Positions 1 to 13,700 of a DNA stretch of 64,000 nt are shown piece after piece (positions within the stretch are counted from its first letter, which is position 1; each line of letters begins with the position of its first letter). Origin of the DNA: Larus michahellis (Eukaryota > Chordata > Aves > Charadriiformes > Laridae); contig NC_133910.1 in NCBI RefSeq assembly GCF_964199755.1, positions 12,408,711-12,472,710 of the forward strand. The letters are read 5' to 3'. The position numbers were made by a program, and so were the translations under genes. A model generated the notes under the pieces. That model was not told where the DNA came from, made no database searches, and saw only the letters and a list, made by a program, of their open reading frames with translations.

Positions 1-2377
1 TTCCCAGGACTGTGATTTTCATCCTGGCTTGGGGGTGAAGGAGTCTGCCCTGCCCCAGCCTTTCCGGGGGACAGGGATGTTTTCTTTTCTTTGCCAAGCC
101 CTTGACCTCAAGACCTTACTTCTGAAATTTTGGATTTAGTCTTCCCAGAAGGGTCAGGTTTATTCATAACCGGGGATGCCAGAAGGCCTTTTTACTAGTA
201 TTGTAATTGTAATTGAAATGTCCGTACAATCAGGAGTCCAGAGGGAGTAGAGACTGAAGACGACCATCAAATGCCTCAGGACCCTTGAGGAAATGGGGAG
301 ATGCGGCACACATGTTTGGAGAGCCATGGATAAACCATGAAAGCCCTCGTTAGTGCTATTCTGCATCGCGCTTATGACCGTAATACCAAACCAGAGCTCA
401 CACAGGGAGGCCGTACAGGAGCAAACGGTGGTGAATGGAGAAACGTCAAAGGCTTTTTCTCCTGTAAGTGCAGCAATATGGACTCAGAGACTGAAGCCGG
501 CCACTGCAGCTCGGCAGCTTCAGCTAACGCACACGTCTTGAGTCACAGGATGTCTTTCTATTTCTAGTTTCTATTTCTTTGCAGGCCAGTTTGTATTGCT
601 ACAAGGTTTTGTCATGCACACTCTTTAACAGATGTCTGTGTTGAGGCACTTCGTGGCTGTGCCGCCTACGTCTCCTGCTGTGCGGGAGGTTTCCACCACG
701 CGCAAGAGTGACGAAGCAGGAGGACACGCACAGCCAAGTCCAAGGCTTGCTCAGGTTGGTGCCAGGCTGCAAGAAAAAGCTCCAAAAAGTGGCATCTCCT
801 GATGGAAACCCAAAGCAGACTATTTCCAGAACGCGCCTGCCTGTTTCAGCATCAGTCCCCAAATTTTGATCGTTCAACCACCCACATCAATACCCATGAA
901 ACAAGTTTCCTAGTCCCCTTCCCAACTGCCTGTGATGTATCTGGTACTGGGATGACCTCAGGCATAACCAAGGGAATTGGGATATCTGGTTGCTCTTCGT
1001 AACATACTCACAGCCCAGAAATGTGATGGGACTTTGCTCACGGCATTGGATCCACCACTGGACCACAAGAGGTTTTGTGGCCTTTTCAATCCCATGCTCA
1101 GATCTACAACCCAGTGTGCGGATGGTTGACCTAAATGGTCATGAAGGACTGACTTAGAGATATTTGGTACAAGCAACGTCCTGGCAATGCTGAGAACTAG
1201 CTTCACTCTGAAATCTGCAAAACCTACTTCTGTGTGACTCCTGCCAAGAGAGCAATAATCCCATCTGCAAGGCCGTGGCCAAGCCAGCCCAAGCCAGGGA
1301 AGCTGTGGCCCTGTTTTGCTGCAGAGCAGCAAGAAGGTTTTCCGTTAAAGAGGCAGATTTCAAAATAAATATATTCAGAAAAAAGAACATGCCACCATGG
1401 GAACCCACTGCTCAGGGCGGGTGAAATTTGCCCACGTGGCTGCCCAAAAGGGGTAAGGTGCCAAAAGGGGGAAAGATTTAATGTTGCTTCTTCAGAAACT
1501 GAGGATTTGCAAGTGATCCTCAGTAAAAGTAACCTGGGTTTCTGTGTGTGCTGCCTCCGTTCTCAGTGAAAAAAAAAGATGCAGCAAATTAGGGGTTTGT
1601 TTTAAACCTTATATCCTGCGTCTACTTCTCCTCCCTCAATAGAGCCACGCTCCTGATTTCCACCATTTCAAAGATAACCTTGCTCTTGGAAATGGATCTG
1701 GAACAGCTTTTCCAGATTCCCTGGTGGGTCAGGTCCTCTAATCGGAATGAAGCCCTCTCTTTCCAGAGGTAGAGTGCAAACATGGGGCTCGGGCTGGGAG
1801 GTGGGCCTGGGATTTGGCTGTGGAATATAAGCATGACTTGTACGTGGGACCTACTCCCTGCTCCCTGCCTGGCTCCTGCCTGGAAATGAGCTGGATCCAT
1901 GCACACAGAAACTGCTCAGTCCTCCTCTGGCAGCCTGCCCAACGCAAAGAAAAGGATAAAAAAGGAGAAAAATATTTTGAAAACAGTCTGAAGGGAAAGA
2001 GCTGTGCTGAGATCAGGTTAAAAACGTATTTCAGGCTCCGTCCTCCTCCCTCGCCCGGAGCCATCAGAAGGGCTCCCATTTTGGTACGCAACACAGTACC
2101 TGAACACATTCAGAGACCTTCTTTGCTGGTCCTTCCTTCCACAGCTCCAAGGCGGCCTGCATGGAAACCGTCATTGTTCTGATGTTGCCTGGATCAGGGA
2201 TCTACTCAGTCAGTGCGAGCCTGCTGCCAGCCCCACCACGTGTGTCCCAACCCCTCCAGAAGCAAGGGGAAGTGCCCTCAGGAGGCAGAGCCCTGAGCTA
2301 GGACATGGCCATGGCCCTTCCCACCACCTCACCAGACCATTTCAGGTGACCCTCTGCAACTCATTTTTCCCACCTAG
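1..2377. other. Non-coding stretch, no gene recognised
   Basis: Unique-looking sequence of mixed composition. Several short open frames occur on both strands but they overlap each other, lack recognisable domains and have no matching splice structure. I see no repeat family or RNA gene here. Confidence 0.5.
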
Positions 2378-2455
2378 GAGAAGTCAACATTGATGCCGAG
2401 GTCTTTGCGAAGCGCTTTGAGTCCTACAAATTCACAAGTGCCACCGCAAAGGCAG
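2378..2455 (+). CDS. Exon-like block, unassigned (possible coding exon)
   Basis: A 78-bp block is bounded by a good acceptor (TTTTTCCCACCTAG) and a donor (GTACGAG). In the phase with two leading bases it reads 25 open codons beginning EVNIDAEVFAKRF and ending SATAKA, with one base left over. It would therefore be a symmetric phase 1-1 exon that can be included or skipped without a frameshift. The peptide is charged and compositionally protein-like, but I cannot place it in a family. One other plus-strand frame is also open, so the coding call rests on splice signals plus composition only. No clear partner exon was found; a weak candidate acceptor lies at 3,553-3,554. It could equally be a chance match or an exon of a non-coding RNA. 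Confidence 0.3.
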
Positions 2456-5400
2456 GTACGAGTAAAAGCAGGGCTAATTTTGGCCCCAGAACTGCTCCTG
2501 AATGTTTGGATTTTGATTCGGCCCCTCATGCAACCGTCAGTTAAACTTTAAGCGATGTACAGAAGTCCTGCTGGCTTCCGTGGGACCAAAGGACACATCT
2601 GAAGTGAAGCGTGGGGTTAAATCAGGCTTTCCAAAGGAGTCTAATTGGGTTAAACATTCAACTCCCCATGAAACAGGATGTGGGCACCTGCCCGAATCCC
2701 TAAACCTTTTCCGAAAACAGGATGTGAAGGTAGCTTTGCTTCACCTGGATAAATGACTTGAAGAGTTTTATGCTCAGCTTGGCCCGGTGTCTCTCCCAAA
2801 ACGTCATGTTTTCCGTTAAAGGGAGCCACTCAGGAAATGAGTGACTCTGAGCCTTCACAAACATCGGAGCTGTGTAAATAAGGATGGGTGCCCGACGGTG
2901 CCAGGAGTTTCGTGTGAGTGGCTCATCCCTGACAATGGTGGAGTGGCTCCTGATCCCACGGTGACATCAGAGGGGCCTCGTGATTTTGCAGAGTGTTTGA
3001 GACCTTGAGCTCTATCCTGCTTAAGCAAGCCTCATCTAGAAAATGAGGTTGTGGAGAATCCACTGAAAATCCCTTTGCGTTTCCTTCGCACTGAGGAAAT
3101 GAGTGAGATCAACTGCAAACTCTCACAGCGAGCATGCCCTGCCAGAAATATTTGTGTTTGGACCAGCCAAGCCAACCTTCCCAGGCTGGCTTGGGAGACC
3201 AGACGCTTTGCTGTTTGACTCCAAGGGAAAATGTTGCCAGCTGCCAGCATTTAAACCAGCAGTATCTCTTGTGAGCGTGAAATCAGCCGGGCGAGACATT
3301 GCGATGGGGGGACAGAAGGGGAGAAAAGGGGGCATGGACTTGGTACAGAAACCACCACACTGAGAAACCCAGCTGTGGCACAGAGCTAGAACGTGCCCGG
3401 GGTGAAGCCTGATGATATCAGGCGATGGGGACTGTGCGCTTCATATTACTGCCATCCTTCACCCGTTACTTGCCCTGGGAAAGGGGGCAGGAGCTTCTAA
3501 AAACCTACCGATGCTGTTGCTTGTGATTGCCTGACCCTGCTCCTACTCCGACAGCCGGGACCAGACTGATCCATGGTGTGACCGTACGCTCTGCGCTGGA
3601 TATTGCACCGGGAAGATGACTCAGTCTCACCTGGGCACTGAGGATGAAGTCGGGTTGAATTACTTTGAAAGATGATTTTTTTTTTTTTTTAGGGGTCCAT
3701 CAGCGTGATTGCTCCCTTTTCCCCACTCCCCGCGGCACTTCCAGAAGCAGCAAGACGAAAGCAGATGTTGGCAGCTTGCAAGACTCTTCTTTCTGAGCCA
3801 GGCAAAAGTGACTTTGATTTTCCATCCTGTAGTAGCAGACTTTTCTGACTGAGCGCATGAGTGGATGTGGCTAATGGTGAATTTACCAAATGAGTTGGGA
3901 GCTATGGAGTCCTACGTGTATATGGATATCAAATGCCTGATTCAAACGAATATCCCATGACTGTTCTTCATAAACACAAGAAGCTATACATGAAAAAATG
4001 TTAACATCAGTATGTTTCCTGCAAAGAGAAAGTTTCATAGAGGTTGGGTTTCGTGGGTGTACGTTGCCGACATTTCAAAATCTGCCCACAAATGTTTTCT
4101 GTCTTAAACACATCAAAAACTTCCCAGCAAAAAGTGACAGGGTGTATCTCTCTGCAGTCAGGAATGGGATTGCATCATACGTAGACATATCCAGGCTAGC
4201 TTTAAGCTAATTAGCTCCAATCCCAATAGCAGCCTTGCTTGAACAAAGCTGTAAGAGACCCAGGGCACGTATCCTGGTAGTTTCGTGGCGATCACATCCA
4301 TGGCACAGAGGCTGGGGTTCCCTGGAAGGCCCTGCTGATGCCACCTTGAACATTTCCATGTACCTCAGGGAAAATTCTTCCAGGTCCCCAAACATTAAAA
4401 TATCAGTTGGGAATATATTCAAAATTTGTATTCAAAAGTGAAGAAAACCATTAAAAAACGAAATCTGGAAAGTCTTCCTAAATAAAAAAAAAAAAAAACA
4501 AGAGCTTTAAATTTTATTTTAGGGGATGTCTCAATTTAGGGTTTTTTTCTGTTACTTGATGACGTGTCAGAAATTGTAGTGCATGATGGAAGTGTCATTG
4601 CTAACGAACGTAGTGCGGCATGGCCATCTGTGGTAGAATAAGTGGAAGTTTAATGCTCAGGGCACTGCTGCCCGGCGCTGGCTGAAGCCGCCTACCCCAG
4701 CTTCCTCGCCAAGAGGAGGGTGATGGCAAGGCAAGAGCCTGTGGCACTGCCAGCTGCAGCTGGAGGCTCCTGGCGCCAACGGCTGATGGAGATGCTCCGA
4801 AGATGCTGCTACGTGCGGGGAGTTGTGCTGGACCCGGGTATGAAACTCAGCGCAGCAGCAGCCTCCAAGTGCTTTGTTACGCAGTTAGTTAACATGAACG
4901 AGAAACTCCCGCTGTCTCCAGCCAATTGTAATTCAATTGCAAAAAATTTGCTCCAGGTGGCAATTTGGCATCTGCTTTCATTTCACCCCTTGCGCTGGGG
5001 GATCGCGGGCAACGCTAATGAGTGGCTAATTTTACACATAGTGGGCCAGATCCTCAGCTCGAACAAACTGGACGAAGCACCACTAAATGCGAAGCAGCTC
5101 CATAAGTTTCCACCAGCCGAGGACCTGAGCCCTGGCTGTCCGTCCTTCCAACCAACCGCTCTGGGTTGCAACAGTGGCTTAAAGCTGCGCGTTTTGGGCT
5201 GCAGCCCGGGTCAGGTCGCGGGGTTGCTGTTTGCATCCGCAGCCCCTTTAAACGTCCGCTCTCGTGCCGTGTTATCGCTCTGGCATTCCAGAGTGCTGAG
5301 CCCTGGCCTCAAGCAGACGGAGGAATTTGCTCCCTGAGTGCTAATTCCTTCTTTTTCCCCAGAAGAAGCCCAGGGGACGGCTCCTGTTGTGCAACGAGGA

Positions 5401-7383
5401 TGGGGTGGTCTCCTGCCAGTCTCCAGATCTGGGCTCTGGGCTTGGTCTCCCCAGTGCATCCAGCTCTGCAGCGTGAGCTGGGTGATGGGACCGTCATGGC
5501 CCAGCCGTGGCGGGACCGGGACAAGCCCAGGGTGAAGAAGAGCTGCAGGACTGGGTGCTGTTCGTGGGCAGCAGCCTCCTCCACCCCTTCCACCCCACGG
5601 GTGCCAGGTTTGCATCAGCTCATCCATAGGCAGAACTGGGACCTGGTCTGGGGGACACGTGCCATGTCGCGGGTCCTCACTCTTATTATTCCCACCGATT
5701 TTGAGGACAAAAGGGAAGGTTTCTCCACACGGAGGGTAGCTCAGCTGCGGGACTCCTCGCGGCAGGGCAAAGCTACAGCAGAGTTTCAACATGGACTGAA
5801 TTCACAAGGAATAATAAGAAATTGTAGACACACAAGAGCAGTAGTTTCAAAAATAAAGATGTGGGGAAGCGATAGAAAAGCTTCAGGATGAAACCCAGGC
5901 TAATTGCTTGGGTTAGGAGGAGGTTCAACCACATCTGCTTACTGCAGGGGTTTTGTGCTGCTTCTTCCGCTGCAGTCGCTGTTGGTGGAGAAGAGCTTCG
6001 GGACTAACCGGGCTGTGGGGCCGGTGAATCATCCCGGGCGAGCTCCGAAGGAGCCAGCGAGCTTTTCCACAGTCTTTTTGTTGACAAGAACATTGTGCTG
6101 ACAAAACAGCCCATTTTCCCCGGTCTAACCTCCTCCTTATCAGCCATTCGTTACAGGAGTGTTGGCTGACATGGGATCGTGGCAGACGCAGATTATTAAG
6201 TTGTTGACAGAAAACTCATCCACTTCGAACAGTTATCATCGCAGGGAGCATCCACCGCGCAGGCTGCTCCTGACAGACTCTCTCATCAGGCAGATGCCAT
6301 GTGTCGGGGAGCATCCTTGAGTCGCACGGCCCTGTTTTCCCTCTTAACGTATTTAAATGAGTTTCCCAGCAGCGTCACTGATGATTAGCCCTACAGGGCA
6401 ATTTATGAGGGGACACAGCGACAAACGGGCCTGGCAACGCTTCTTACCTGTCCCTCCAGAGGAGTACATCTCTGCAAGGGGATAGCTATGGAAGTGGGAT
6501 GGGGATTAATTTGGGTGAATGCTGTTGTGACTGTTGTGCTAATGAATGGGGAGAGGAAGGAGGAGCGCTGGACCATGCCTTCGTGGATGGGGAAAACCCA
6601 CCGGGCCAGACCTGCACCTTGCCAAGGCTTCCATGGCTTTACTGACTTTGGTACAAGGCTACTGATTGCACCGAGGGGCTGAAGGCCATGCCAAAGCCTG
6701 GGATGAGAAAGCCAAAACACTCTTTAGTGCTTTTTTTCTGGACCTCACTAAATTTGTCCCCTCCTGGAAACGGTGCTCAGTGATAACAGGTTTGGTGGGT
6801 GGGCTGGGCCGGCTGGGCCACCCCTCACTGCAGGGTAGGAAGGAAGGAGAGAAAAGGGCAGGAGGAGTAAGACTTTGGTAAAATGTCCTTATTCCTGCTC
6901 CTCTGCCCGCTGGGGCATGGTGCTCCCCCCACCGCTGCTTTGCCATCCAGGCAGCTCGTCCGCTAATCACAAGGAAGCAGCAAGAACACCCCAAGCCCAC
7001 GGTGCAGCGCTGGAAAACTCAAGGTTTCACTTTGATGTCTGCCTGAAAGATGAAAAGTCTTAATCAAAGCCAAGAGCATGTAAAACAGCAGACTCCAAAA
7101 TAATTGAGCACTCCAGCCTTCTTAGGTAAGTGCAAACGGGAGGATTATTGTGGCATGGGTAGTCAAACGTGTATAAGCTTTAATCTAACTGGAAGAGGAC
7201 GCAGGCAGCGAGACTGCGGCGGTGCAGGCTGGAGCACACACTGTACAAGACTTGCCAGAAAGTTCTACGGTCTCTCGCCTGCCTGGGATCGTGCTGGTCT
7301 CCGCTTTTCCCCTGTACTGGCTGCCTTAAAGCTGCCCGGGGCAGGGCTGCCAGGTTTGGCCGGCTCTTTTCCTGCAAGCTCTT
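2456..7383. other. Non-coding stretch with overlapping GC-rich open frames
   Basis: No repeat family or RNA gene was recognised. Between 4,720 and 5,891 three long open frames (205 and 241 codons on plus, 193 on minus) overlap one another. None carries a domain, and overlap on both strands points to low stop density rather than to a gene. A poly-T run lies near 3,676-3,690 and a poly-A run near 4,485-4,498. Confidence 0.4.
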
Positions 7384-7462
7384 TGCTTGCTTTGATAGTT
7401 GGACTAGATGATCTGAAAGGTCCCTTCCAACCCAGGCAATTCTATGATTCTATCATTCCCCA
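7384..7462 (+). mobile_element. CR1 LINE 3'-end fragment
   Basis: The segment holds the typical CR1 3' tail: TTGGACTAGATGATCTGAAA, then GGTCCCTTCCAACCCAGG, ending in the octamer repeat ATTCTATGATTCTATC. CR1 is the dominant avian non-LTR retrotransposon and is almost always 5'-truncated, as here, with only about 80 bp left. It has no coding capacity. Confidence 0.85.
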
Positions 7463-8365
7463 CGAGTAGCTGGTTTTGCAAAGGGGTTTTGTCTACCCAG
7501 AGACTCCACCTCTTTTGCTTCATTTCCCTATGTTAAAGGGTTTGAAAAGGCTGCAAGGCTGAGGAAGACTTCAAAGGTTTTAAACTGGTCATTGCTGGTG
7601 GGATGGGGACAGCGGTGGACATAAGCTTCATAGGAGAATCGTCTTCCCAATGATCTTAGGACAATGTGTCTGGAATAAGGGACAACCAAGACATGCAGAC
7701 GGGCCAGAGCAGTGCAAAGGGCTGCAGAAATCAGAAGGGATGGAGAGGAGGGGGCTTGCTGCAGGCCAAGCTCTTGCTGGGCTCCAGCCACATGCTTGCT
7801 CCTCGCACTCAGTGATTGAAGGGAAAACATCAGAGCTGGCCTGGCAGGGGGTGGCCTGGGCCACCGTCTCAGGTGACGACGTGGGGATGCCGGAGCAGAA
7901 CCCAAACATGTCCATTTCTCGTTGCGGCGTTTGTGTCGCGTTGGCTCCCAGCACTTCACAACCACACTCCACATGCAAGGACACGCACTCATGGGCGAAC
8001 ATTTCTGGCGCGGGGAAGTTTCTGCCATTGAAAAAATGCTTTTTCCCTGATTGGAAGAGCTAATTACTAATTAGAGAGGAAGAAGCATCACATCAATTAG
8101 ATTTGCAGGTTCTTTTCTAGCCCATGGTGCTTGCAGAGAGCAAGGGAGCAGCTTCTCCTGCGAGCCGGCGGAGGGGAGCGAGGGGGATGGACAAAGGAGA
8201 GTCTTTAAGAATGAAGAGGACATGAGACAAAATGTTCTTGCTCAATGTTGTAAACAACCCTAAAGTGTTTTGAAAGACTCTGACAATATAAATTACCGAG
8301 AAACAAGACGCTGGAATTGCAAAAGAGGAACCCAGCTGGAGAAAGGCTGCTTGCAGAGTGCCTCG

Positions 8366-8413
8366 CTGCCGTCCACCTCAGACACTCGACTGCCGTCCAC
8401 CTCAGACACTCGA
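8366..8413 (+). repeat. Exact 24-bp tandem duplication
   Basis: Two perfect adjacent copies of a 24-mer beginning CTGCCGTCCACC and ending CACTCGA lie at 8,366-8,389 and 8,390-8,413. Exact identity suggests a recent duplication. The unit is a multiple of three, which keeps the shadow frames open across it. Confidence 0.85.
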
Positions 8414-10778
8414 CGGCCCCGGCACCGCTCCCCTCTGCCCTCACACATTCCTCTCTATTCTTCCCCCTCTCACATGGAGGACCCGCATCAAGTGCTCTGG
8501 GCGAGATGAGTGCATCAAAGCATCCTCCGGTCCCAGCTCCTGCAGCCTTGCGAGCAGCGGGAATTTAACGGCGGAGTTCTTGGCGCGGCGTTTTCCTGCT
8601 GCGAACGCTTTGGGATCGTTCCCCGTGCCAGCCCTCCCCATGTTGCAGCCACACGAGCACGCTGCCACGGGCTGCCAGGTCCGCGAGGTTCGCCCAGCGG
8701 TGCCCGTGTCCCGCTCCTTCCCCGCGGGCAGCTCGTCCCTGTCCCCACAGGGCAGCTCATCCCTGTCCCCGTCCCCGCAGGGCAGCCCATCACAGAGCTC
8801 TTTGCATTCACCATGGGGTAAACGCGCACTTGGGCCGTGGCCAGGGAGCAGCTGCTGCGCCGTAAATTCACACCTTGGGTTACCTCATGTTAACTTACTC
8901 ATGTGGCCCAACCTTCTCCTGGGACGGTGGCCAGAAACAGCCACGGCAGTGCCTGCCTGACTCAGCTCGGACAGCAGGCAGCCCAGGCAGTACCACTGGC
9001 CAAAAAAAAAGCCCAAACCAGAGCAACGCTGTGATTTTAACCATGGCCTGGAGTGATTTGAGCTCGCAGGAAAGGTGATGCACGCTCCCCGAGTGCATCG
9101 GGATGCAGTGATGGGGAGAAGAGTGGTCACACCCCACACAGGCCATGCTGTGGTACAAGTTGGGGCCAAAAATCCCTGTTTTGGGGTGTGTTAACCCTCT
9201 CTCAAAGAGATCAATTGAAAAAAACCCATCCAGGGGGTGTCAGTGTGGTGAGCTGCCAGCCCAGCCCCAGCACCAGCCCTCTTCCCATCAGGGTAAATCT
9301 CAGGAGGATTTTAATTGTACCAGTGGGAGTTACATTTTCAAAACCTCCTTGGATCTGAGCTTAAATTACAAAAACAAAGGCTCCAAAACCCACTGCAGTC
9401 CCTCAAATTGTCTGTTTGCACCTCTGACATTTTAATCTGGTACCTAATGTGTAAGGCAGATGAAACGGATGAAAAATGTGAACTTCTGCACCCAAAGACT
9501 TTCTCCCAGTGCCCAATACCACCCCATGAATGGCATGAATTAAGGCTCTGCACTTTTTCTTTGCTGTTTAAAGCAGGGGCGTCTAAGTAGAGCTGCAGGA
9601 GGAGAGCGTGTGCAGAGCCATGGCATGCACATGGGGGTGGTTTAAAGCCACGTGGGGTTTCCACCTGCTGAACTTGGGCCCCGGGTTCAGAGCAAGGGGA
9701 GTCCTGCCACGTCCCTCGTCTGGAGAGGGGCGGCTGTACCAGCTGCATAAATAAACTGGAGCAGCTTCATCCACCACTGCAACACAAACAGGGCCGGGAT
9801 GGCAGGAAGCCAAGCAGAGAGATAATATTTTTCTTAGATATTAGCCTAGGATGAAATCAGAGCAGAAGTATACTCAAAGAAAGTCTTGACGGGTACTAAT
9901 GAGAGCTTCAGGTGGGCTTTTAAAATTTAACTAGAAAGTCGAGAAAATGATGAATTCCAACACTCCTCCCTATGATTAAAGGGTCTCAGCGCTACCCCCT
10001 GGAGAGGCACCAGTAGGAAGTGCTTTTCAGATGGATTTAGTGGTTATCTCTGCTGCTGCTTACATTACGGGAGGCTCCAGGAGAGCCAGACGTGTGGTGC
10101 CTGGAGCTCACCGGTCCTTTAGCAGCAGTGAGCCCGACTCTACCGATGGCACCGGTGCCCACCGAGCCCTGTCCTGGCACGGAGGTCTCCACAGGGTTGG
10201 GGAACGGGGCAGGGATGCCCTTGGACCAGGCTTGTCGGAGCCTGAGCATCCCCAAGGGGGAGAAATCAAAGTAAGGAGCGGAGAGAAGGTCTCCTCCCTG
10301 TGCATATCGCTGTCGGTCAGTCGTCTCTGCCTCCCCTTGGGGCTAAAACTACCTTACGGAGACACCAACGAGGATCCTAGAGCAGAGCTGGGTGACAGCC
10401 TGAGCGGGGCCGGGAGGCTGGGAGAGGCAAAGGGAAAAATAGAGAGAAACCATGCATTTTCGCTTCCACTGAGATGTTAGCAGTGATCCCGTGCAGGGGC
10501 ATCGCTCCACAGCCAGCCGGCAAGGCACATTTTGGCTGCCGTCTCTCCCTGTCAGCCTGCAGAAACATGAGCCGATGGACGGTTCGCAGGAGCAGAACTA
10601 ACAAGCCAACAAATCAGGCCGCTGCCATCTCCTCCGCCCCTCTCTGTCTGGTTCAATAACAGCCGATGGGGGAGGCTCCCAGAACTGCTGAATGGCTCGA
10701 TAACCAGGAGCCAAAAACATTCAAAACCACACGTCTAAATTAATTCATCCCAAAGCGTCCGCAGACAGCAAAGGGGAA

Positions 10779-10796
10779 GGGGGGGGGGGGGGGGGG
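10779..10796 (+). repeat. Poly-G tract (18 G)
   Basis: An uninterrupted run of 18 G is followed by further G-rich purine sequence to about 10,830. It can form G-quadruplexes and is a likely site of sequencing or assembly error. Confidence 0.8.
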
Positions 10797-13700
10797 ATGG
10801 GGAGGGAGGAGGTGGAGGAAAAGAAATAGAAGAAGGAGAAACAACTTGGCCTCTTTTCAAGCCCTTTCTAAAAATGCTGAAAGAGTTTGGCAATACTAAT
10901 AAAAACCCTGTACAGCAGTTGCCCTAATTTCTCCGAGCGACATCACTGAGACACAGGCGACAGGATGGCTGTGGCATGTAAAATAAGGGCTGAAAAGGAT
11001 GAGGAAAGGGTTTGGAGGTGCTGGATGTCAAAATGACGGTGGCAGGATGGAGTCTGGCAGAGAGACGCCCGGGGTGGCCAAGCCTCCAGAACCCCGTTCC
11101 GATGGCTCCCAGCTCCATCTCTGGTCCCCTGCAGCTCGCCCCAAAAATCCCCCTGGGTTTTCGTGCCCTGAGCCGCTCTCCATGCACGTAGCTCAGCCCA
11201 GCGTGCTCAGCCGACCAGCTCGAGAACGGCAGAGAGGGATTTTAACATCGCTGAAAAGAAGCCTACGATGTAAGACTGTCTGCTGGAATGAAATTCAACA
11301 GAGCTTCAACGAGAGGCGAGCGAGCACAAAAGCGCAGCGTTAGTATTCCGAGCGAGGGAGCCCAGCAGCCAGGCAGGCTCCTTGCCTGTAATGCGGTGCA
11401 GAGAAAACCAGCATGAAATCCATACAGGAGAAAAGTTTGAGACTACGCCAACTCAGCCTTGGAACCCCCTCCTGGGGAGGCGAGGGCTAAGGAAGCACTG
11501 CAAGACTCCTGCAGGCATGGGCGGAGGGGCCAAGAGGTTTGGAAGTGCCACCAAAGCTGCATTTTGTGCTTAATTTCTATGAAAAAATGTCCGTCACTCC
11601 AGAGCGGCATGCTGTGTGGTCATACCCAGCTCCTCATGGCCAAAGCGGGATGCTTTGGGGCGCCCTTGAAGTTGACTTCATCAATTAGAAGCTCTGGAAC
11701 CACGGTCCCTTAGGAATTTGAGTCTGAATACCTTATATTTTAGGTTTCCGACATTAAACATTATGTTAGTAATGGAGTTCAGATGACTCCGTTCCTAGAG
11801 GTGTCATCTCAGACTGCTGGCTGGTTTTCCCAGCTATTCAACGATGGCTTTTCTAGGACATTGGTAGACCCAGGTACATGTTAGGGGTTGCTAATTCAAA
11901 AGGCTAGCATTGATGTTAACAACACAACATTTAAGGACATGCAGCCCGTCAAACCACCAGAACAACCAAGGTCGAAACCATTTTTGAGTCATCCCATCGA
12001 GTCTTACAGGGATATATATAAATAATTGTACAGGCTAAAGCTAACGACTGAGTGCAAACACTCCCACTGCTGCAGAACTTGGTGACATTCAGCCAAAAGG
12101 TCAGTTTTCTCATGATGGTATTTGCATTCTCCATCTACATACATTAGAAGGAAAGCAAAGGAACGGAAAGAGGCAGATGAGCAGCCTGGAAATGCTGGCA
12201 GGTCTCTGGTTTGAATACGGCCTTGTGTTTATTTTCATCCCTTTAACTGTTACAGCTGAGCAACAAAGCACCTCCTGGGGTGTTGGGTCTTTTACTCTCT
12301 CTGACCAAAAGCCCCTTTAGGGTGAGGACAACACACCTTCATGGGGCCAGGAGCCCCAGCGGAGCGAGGTGGGACACTGAGGCTACAATAGAAGACCATG
12401 CCCCGCTCCAGCTGGGGCTTGCGTTCTGGGAAGATGCTGGTGGCTCCTGTAGGGACCAGTAGAGAATGGTAAAGTAGCTCACTCAGGGCTACTTTAACTC
12501 AAGAGAGGGGGTTCTGGAAGCAGAAAACTGTTAACTCGAGTTCTATTAGGGTATGTAGCGTTTTTAGGGTGCCCCTAATCTCGGTTAGTAGTCGAGGGCA
12601 ATTAAAGATTGCAGAGGAAAACTCACAGCCTTCGGGCAGGGGGCCACTGAATCCCCCTCTGACTCCAGGCCAGCTGTCTCCAGTCGGGATGAGCGAGAAA
12701 CGGGGCTTTTCTCTTTTCCAGAGCTGATGCGTGTTATCGAGGGAGTGCGGGGAGGGAAGAGGTGTTAGGAAATCTCTCCAACTCACTCTTACAACTTGCT
12801 CAATCAAAATGTCCACTGCACGGAGTGTGCTACATCTGAGGGATCTCTTCCTCTGAGCCCTCCCCGAGTTGCAGAAAAAGAGATGGCTCCAGAAGTTTCA
12901 ATCTCCAGCTAATCGTAGATGGACTGCCCTCTTAGTCTCCACGCTTGCATCGGTCAAACCTTGTTTCTCTGCGATACAGGACATAGGACACATCTGTACC
13001 AGGGGAGATAGGCTTAGTCAGAGCTTTTCTGAAGCCCAAGGCTTGTTCTACTAAATGGCTGTTCCTGGTGCAGTTTCTGCTGATGGCTGAGGCATCTCAG
13101 ATGGCAGAATGCATCTTTTGAATCAAGAACAAAAAGCGCACACGAACCTGGTGAACCATGTTCTTAAAGTCAGGTAACCCTCTTCATTGCTCCCCAGAAC
13201 AGGCTGGCGTGTTGCGCTGCCTGCACATGGATTTGAAGTCCCAGTTAGGGTTTTAACCGCAGCAGGTGGCTGAGAAGAAAGCAAAGACCCTCCAGAGCAG
13301 GCAAACCTGGAACATGGGCTGTGTTACAATAGAGGAGACCGACGGCGGGGTCCAGCTTGCTCCTCTCACAGGCTCCAGAAAGCATCTCCTGATGCGTCTT
13401 TATGAGAGCGTGCGCGTGGGGAGACATCCCGCCCTGGCTTTGGGAGGTGTCTGCTCTGAGCCCTCAGCTAGGGGAAACCATCAATAAAGACTCAAAATAG
13501 GAAATGCCTTCAAAAAAAAAAAATTTAGGGGGAAAACTAGTCTTTGCTGATCTTATCAGAGGGGAAACGGGAATCGGGCTTTTGGGAGGAGACATTTCCC
13601 ACCCCGAGGGCTGCCAAGCCCTCCCCGTGCTGCCGCAGAGCCCTGGCAGCGGCCGTCAGCAGGATGCAGGAGAAGGCCTCTGCGACATTTCTTTCAAAAA

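Noticed and set aside
8358-8960. 200-codon plus-strand open frame
   Set aside because: Its Ser/Pro-rich composition comes from a 24-bp tandem duplication and a GGGCAGCTC-type repeat; overlapping frames on both strands are open too.
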